64,000 bases of DNA from Exiguobacterium sp. AM39-5BH (GTDB lineage Bacteria > Bacillota > Bacilli > Exiguobacteriales > Exiguobacteriaceae). Position 1 is the first letter of the stretch. Each line of letters begins with the position of its first letter. The notes under the pieces were generated by a model. That model was not told the DNA's origin. It worked only from the letters and a program-made list of their open reading frames with translations, and did no database searches. Both the position numbers and the translations under genes were made by a program. The DNA lies in the NCBI RefSeq assembly GCF_003467445.1, contig NZ_QSGS01000004.1:62001-126000 (forward strand), read 5' to 3'. Below, piece after piece: positions 61,289 to 64,000 of the stretch.

Positions 61289-62310
61289 CGGAAGAACAGT
61301 ATTTACTGGAACTTGAACGCCTACTCATGGGCATGAGCGTCATCGAGCGGGTCGATATTTTACGGGATGTGTCGGAATACTTTGCGAGCGGACGAATCGA
61401 CGGGAAGACGGATGCGACGATGATTGAGGAGCTCGGGACGCCAAGCGCGCTCGCGAGCGAGTTGCTCGCATCAAACGAGCCCTCGTCTGAGGTGCGCAAA
61501 GAACCGGCCGTTGTGAAAAGTCAGAACGTGGCGTTCCGCAACGTCTCAATCAACGTCTTGCAAGCACACGTCCGAGTCGTGCCGTCTCATGACGGCTTTG
61601 CGTACGCGACGCTCGAGACAGAACGGGACCAAGGGGTGACGATGGAAATCGTCGGGGACACCCTTGAGGTTCGAATCGAGTCGGAGCGCCGGTTCGGTCT
61701 ATCGAACTTGTTCGCTTGGGCGGTGACGAAGGCACCGGTGTTACACGTCGAGCTGCCGCGCCATGCGTATGAGCAAGTCGTCCTGAAAAATCGTCTCGGC
61801 TCTTGCGATGTGCGCAATCTCGAGGCCGCATCGGTCGAAGTTGAGAGCGAGAACGGGAGCATCACGGCCCATACCGTTGGCGCTAAGCGAGGCTCGTTCC
61901 GCTCTTCGAACGGGAAAGTCAGTCTCACGTCGATGACAGGGCAGGACCTTGACGCGCAATCATCGAACGGACGCGTGGAAGTGCTTGGCTCGACTGTGGA
62001 TCGTCTCGAGGTTCAGTCGTCGAACGGCCGTCTCGATATTCATGACGTGACAGGGGCAGTCGAGGCGAAGACATCGAACGGACGCATCGACTGTGTCATC
62101 GATGTGCTCGAGCATCCGGTCCGTCTAAAAACGAACAACGGACGCATCGATGTGCGGCTGAAGCGAGATCCGCGTGACGCCGTCATCCGGGCCAAGACGA
62201 GAAACGGCAAAGTCGAACTGTTCGGCGACCGGGCGAACGAGCGGACGTTCGGGGACGGGACGGTCGAACTCAAACTGACGAGCTCGAACGGGAGCATCAC
62301 CGTCGAATAA
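61285..62310 (+). CDS. DUF1700/DUF4097 adhesin-like protein
   Basis: A 341-residue protein. The first 70 residues (LLELERLLMGMSVIERVDIL, then EYFASGRIDGKTDATMIEEL) match the cytoplasmic DUF1700 domain. The rest is a DUF4097-type beta-helix with repeated SSNGR/SSNGK turns (for example SFRSSNGKVSLTSM, DAQSSNGRVEVLGS, VQSSNGRLDIHD, KTSNGRIDCV). No signal peptide or strong membrane segment was seen. The start codon overlaps the PadR stop, so both form one operon, a known PadR-DUF1700-DUF4097 arrangement. Function unsettled; envelope-stress related by association. Confidence 0.85.
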   Translation: MTEEQYLLELERLLMGMSVIERVDILRDVSEYFASGRIDGKTDATMIEELGTPSALASELLASNEPSSEVRKEPAVVKSQNVAFRNVSINVLQAHVRVVPSHDGFAYATLETERDQGVTMEIVGDTLEVRIESERRFGLSNLFAWAVTKAPVLHVELPRHAYEQVVLKNRLGSCDVRNLEAASVEVESENGSITAHTVGAKRGSFRSSNGKVSLTSMTGQDLDAQSSNGRVEVLGSTVDRLEVQSSNGRLDIHDVTGAVEAKTSNGRIDCVIDVLEHPVRLKTNNGRIDVRLKRDPRDAVIRAKTRNGKVELFGDRANERTFGDGTVELKLTSSNGSITVE

Positions 62311-62315
62311 GCATG

Positions 62316-62358
62316 AAAAAGACTCGCGCGTGAGCTATTCACGCCGCGAGTCTTTTTG
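62316..62358. terminator. Bidirectional terminator
   Basis: AAAAAGACTCGCG pairs with CGCGAGTCTTTTT, between the DUF4097 gene and convergent lutC. Confidence 0.92.
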
Positions 62359-62359
62359 T

Positions 62360-63055
62360 TTACAGATCGTGGACGAGCACGTAGGCGACACGGACCGGTC
62401 CGTGCACCCCGACAATCAAATTCATCTCGATATCGGCCGAGTTCGATGGGCCGGAGATGAAGTTGACCCCGTTCGGCGAGTTGAGTTCACCGGAGCGGTC
62501 GAGGTCGGCCAATCGTTTGGCCGCCTGCGTCATCCGCGGGACGAGCACCGATTTCGGGATGATGGCGATATGGTCGCGGGGCAACAGGCTGATCGTACGT
62601 GATTTGCCGGGTGCCGCATATTGGACGATGGTCGCACTCTCGGCGAGTGCCTGGTCGGCGATCGTGATACCGATATCCGCCTTCACGGCGAGGGCTCGGC
62701 TGTCTTCCGGCCGCTCCGCATCCCACCAGTCGAACGATTCGCTCGTGTTTGGGGCCCACGCTTGAATCCGGTCGTCATGTTCGGCGATGACGGCCTCCCC
62801 TTCATACCGGTCAATTAACAGGCGGAGCGTATCGTCGAGGTTGGCGGATTCGCATTCGACGACGTCGGTGTGGATCCGCGTCGCGACCATGCGGAACGTT
62901 TCGAGAAGTTCCTCGTCGGACGCATCTTTCAACACTTCGTCTTGCGGCCGGTGCTTGTACATTCGTCTCGGCGGCGTCAAGTCGACGTCGCGTCCGAGTT
63001 GCCCCGCGATTCGTTTTAGAAAATCCTCGCGATTGGTGATCGTGCCTGGATTCAT
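62360..63055 (-). CDS. lutC: Lactate utilization protein LutC
   Basis: A 231-residue LutC/YkgG protein, one of three subunits of the iron-sulfur L-lactate oxidase complex. Recognisable parts are [40 protein letters not shown] and [20 protein letters not shown]. The ATG at 63055 follows GGGGGAATGTAG and overlaps the lutB stop codon (ATGA). Order lutB-lutC fits the lutABC operon, with lutA presumably upstream, outside the window. Confidence 0.93.
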   Translation of the reverse strand: MNPGTITNREDFLKRIAGQLGRDVDLTPPRRMYKHRPQDEVLKDASDEELLETFRMVATRIHTDVVECESANLDDTLRLLIDRYEGEAVIAEHDDRIQAWAPNTSESFDWWDAERPEDSRALAVKADIGITIADQALAESATIVQYAAPGKSRTISLLPRDHIAIIPKSVLVPRMTQAAKRLADLDRSGELNSPNGVNFISGPSNSADIEMNLIVGVHGPVRVAYVLVHDL

Positions 63056-64000
63056 TCTACATTCCCCCGTTTCTTGAACCAATCCCGTACCGTCTGTTTA
63101 GCCGGTTGCGGTAAGTCTTTCGAATCCGTCCACGCTGGCAACCCCTTGTCGATTTGACCCGCTTTCGTGAACGGGGACGAGGCGTAAGGCGCAATCTGTT
63201 CGGCCGCTTCAAATAAGAACGGACTTGAGGACGTGACAGCGAAGCCTTTCATGGCGATCCGTTCGACGAACGGTGATTTCTTTTTCTCTTCGACGATGAC
63301 ACGGCGATGCTCGATCAACAGCTCATGAAGCGGGATTTTGACCGGACAGGCTTCCGTACAGGCACCGCATAGACTCGAGGCATACGGCAATTCTTTATAA
63401 TTCTCGTATCCGTCGAGGAGCGGGGCGAGCACGGCACCGATTGGGCCCGGATAAATCGAGCCGTAGGCGTGACCACCGATATGGCGGTAGACTGGACAGA
63501 CATTAATACAGGCCGCGCAACGGATGCATTGGAGCACCGATTGGAACTGTGTACCGAGGATGCCGGAACGTTTGTTGTCGACGATGACGAGATGGAACTC
63601 TTCTGGTCCATCGACCTCACCGAAACCTCTCGTACCGGCGAACGTCGTAATATACGATGTAAGCCGTTGACCGACGGCGCTTCGGCACAGCATATTGACG
63701 AGCACTTCGAACTCTTCATACGATGGCACGATCCGTTCCATTCCCATGACTGAGATGACGGTGCCTGGAAGCGACGTCACCATGCGGCCGTTCCCTTCGT
63801 TCGTGACGAGACCGACGGAACCGCTCTCGGCGATGGCAAAGTTACAGCCGGTGATGCCGACTTCCGCTTTCAAAAAGTCTTTCCGCAGCTCGCGACGAGC
63901 ATAACGCCCGAGTTCGGTCGGGTCGTTCGAGCCTTCGTAGCCGTGGGCAGTGAACGTTTTATGGACGGCGTTACGGTCTTTGTGCAGGGCCGGGGCGACG
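63052..64000 (-). CDS. lutB: Lactate utilization iron-sulfur protein LutB (5' part outside window)
   Basis: The frame is open to the window edge, so the N-terminus is missing; the last 315 residues are seen. They hold [20 protein letters not shown], then ferredoxin-type cluster motifs [15 protein letters not shown] and [13 protein letters not shown], each CxxCxxCxxxCP or close, for two [4Fe-4S] clusters. LutB is part of the complex oxidising L-lactate to pyruvate in the cytoplasm. lutC overlaps its stop codon. A start inside the window such as the TTG at 63873 is internal to the gene. Confidence 0.93.
   Translation of the reverse strand, partial: VAPALHKDRNAVHKTFTAHGYEGSNDPTELGRYARRELRKDFLKAEVGITGCNFAIAESGSVGLVTNEGNGRMVTSLPGTVISVMGMERIVPSYEEFEVLVNMLCRSAVGQRLTSYITTFAGTRGFGEVDGPEEFHLVIVDNKRSGILGTQFQSVLQCIRCAACINVCPVYRHIGGHAYGSIYPGPIGAVLAPLLDGYENYKELPYASSLCGACTEACPVKIPLHELLIEHRRVIVEEKKKSPFVERIAMKGFAVTSSSPFLFEAAEQIAPYASSPFTKAGQIDKGLPAWTDSKDLPQPAKQTVRDWFKKRGNVE

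Noticed and set aside
1..64000. tRNA, rRNA, CRISPR array, prophage or complete insertion sequence
   Set aside because: None was seen; the only mobile trace is the 581-bp element at 54690-55270, and gene order looks like ordinary chromosome.

Overview
The window reads as chromosomal DNA of a Gram-positive bacterium of the Bacillales, most likely Exiguobacterium or a close relative. The pointers are AGGAGG-type ribosome binding sites, a Fur box of the Bacillus 7-1-7 type, a SigB-type promoter, TGTGA-N6-TCACA (Fnr/ArcR-type) operators, LPXTG-like surface anchoring, a SwrC-type RND pump, cidAB, lutBC, and moderate GC content. The genus is inference from gene content; no rRNA or tRNA gene lies in the window to confirm it.

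Layout. 0-9 kb: the tail of a CNNM/CorC-type protein, a Nudix/M20 pair, lemA-htpX, an aberrant sugar PTS gene (A domain fused to half a C domain plus B), a MutS2-like ATPase behind a structured leader, and a ZIP-like membrane protein. 8.4-16 kb: a frameshifted secreted protein, a two-component system with an overlapping ATPase gene, a possible MOSC remnant, a diguanylate cyclase operon, a broken ROK gene and a methyltransferase. 16-23.9 kb: two nitroreductases with a MarR regulator, the glyoxylate shunt (malate synthase G, a small Cys-rich protein, isocitrate lyase), the iron-sulfur repair protein RIC behind an Fnr-type box, and decayed moaC and moeB/thiF genes. 23.9-36.8 kb: a LysM polysaccharide deacetylase, a copper/YtkA-like lipoprotein, an ABC-F ATPase, a SpoIIM-like protein, osmC-sfsA, pepT, cidAB, a DUF1963 protein and a TetR-small ORF-SwrC operon. 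37-48 kb: a Fur-controlled ferric iron ABC transporter, a sortase next to an LPXTG-like surface protein, an AraC regulator opposite an alpha-glucosidase, a frameshifted flavodoxin and a beta-helix protein. 48-64 kb: a cold shock protein, a SigB-type stress gene, DoxX and DUF3817 genes each behind an Fnr-like site, an MFS pump divergent from an XRE-TPR regulator with twin operators, an LD-carboxypeptidase, HxlR opposite a ring-cleavage dioxygenase, a 581-bp IS-derived element inside a terminator loop, a 5'-3' exonuclease, a CNNM protein, glucose dehydrogenase, a frameshifted histidine kinase, a PadR-DUF4097 pair and lutBC.

The most striking theme is gene damage. Three genes carry what look like single-base deletions (secreted protein, flavodoxin, histidine kinase). 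Four others have lost internal segments (PTS IIC, ROK kinase, moaC, moeB). Whether these are real lesions or assembly errors must be settled from reads, but loss of internal coding blocks in molybdenum cofactor genes argues for real decay of that pathway. The best-supported regulatory finds are the twin XRE operators, the Fur boxes, three Fnr-type sites, the SigB promoter and a transposon remnant sitting in the loop of a shared terminator.
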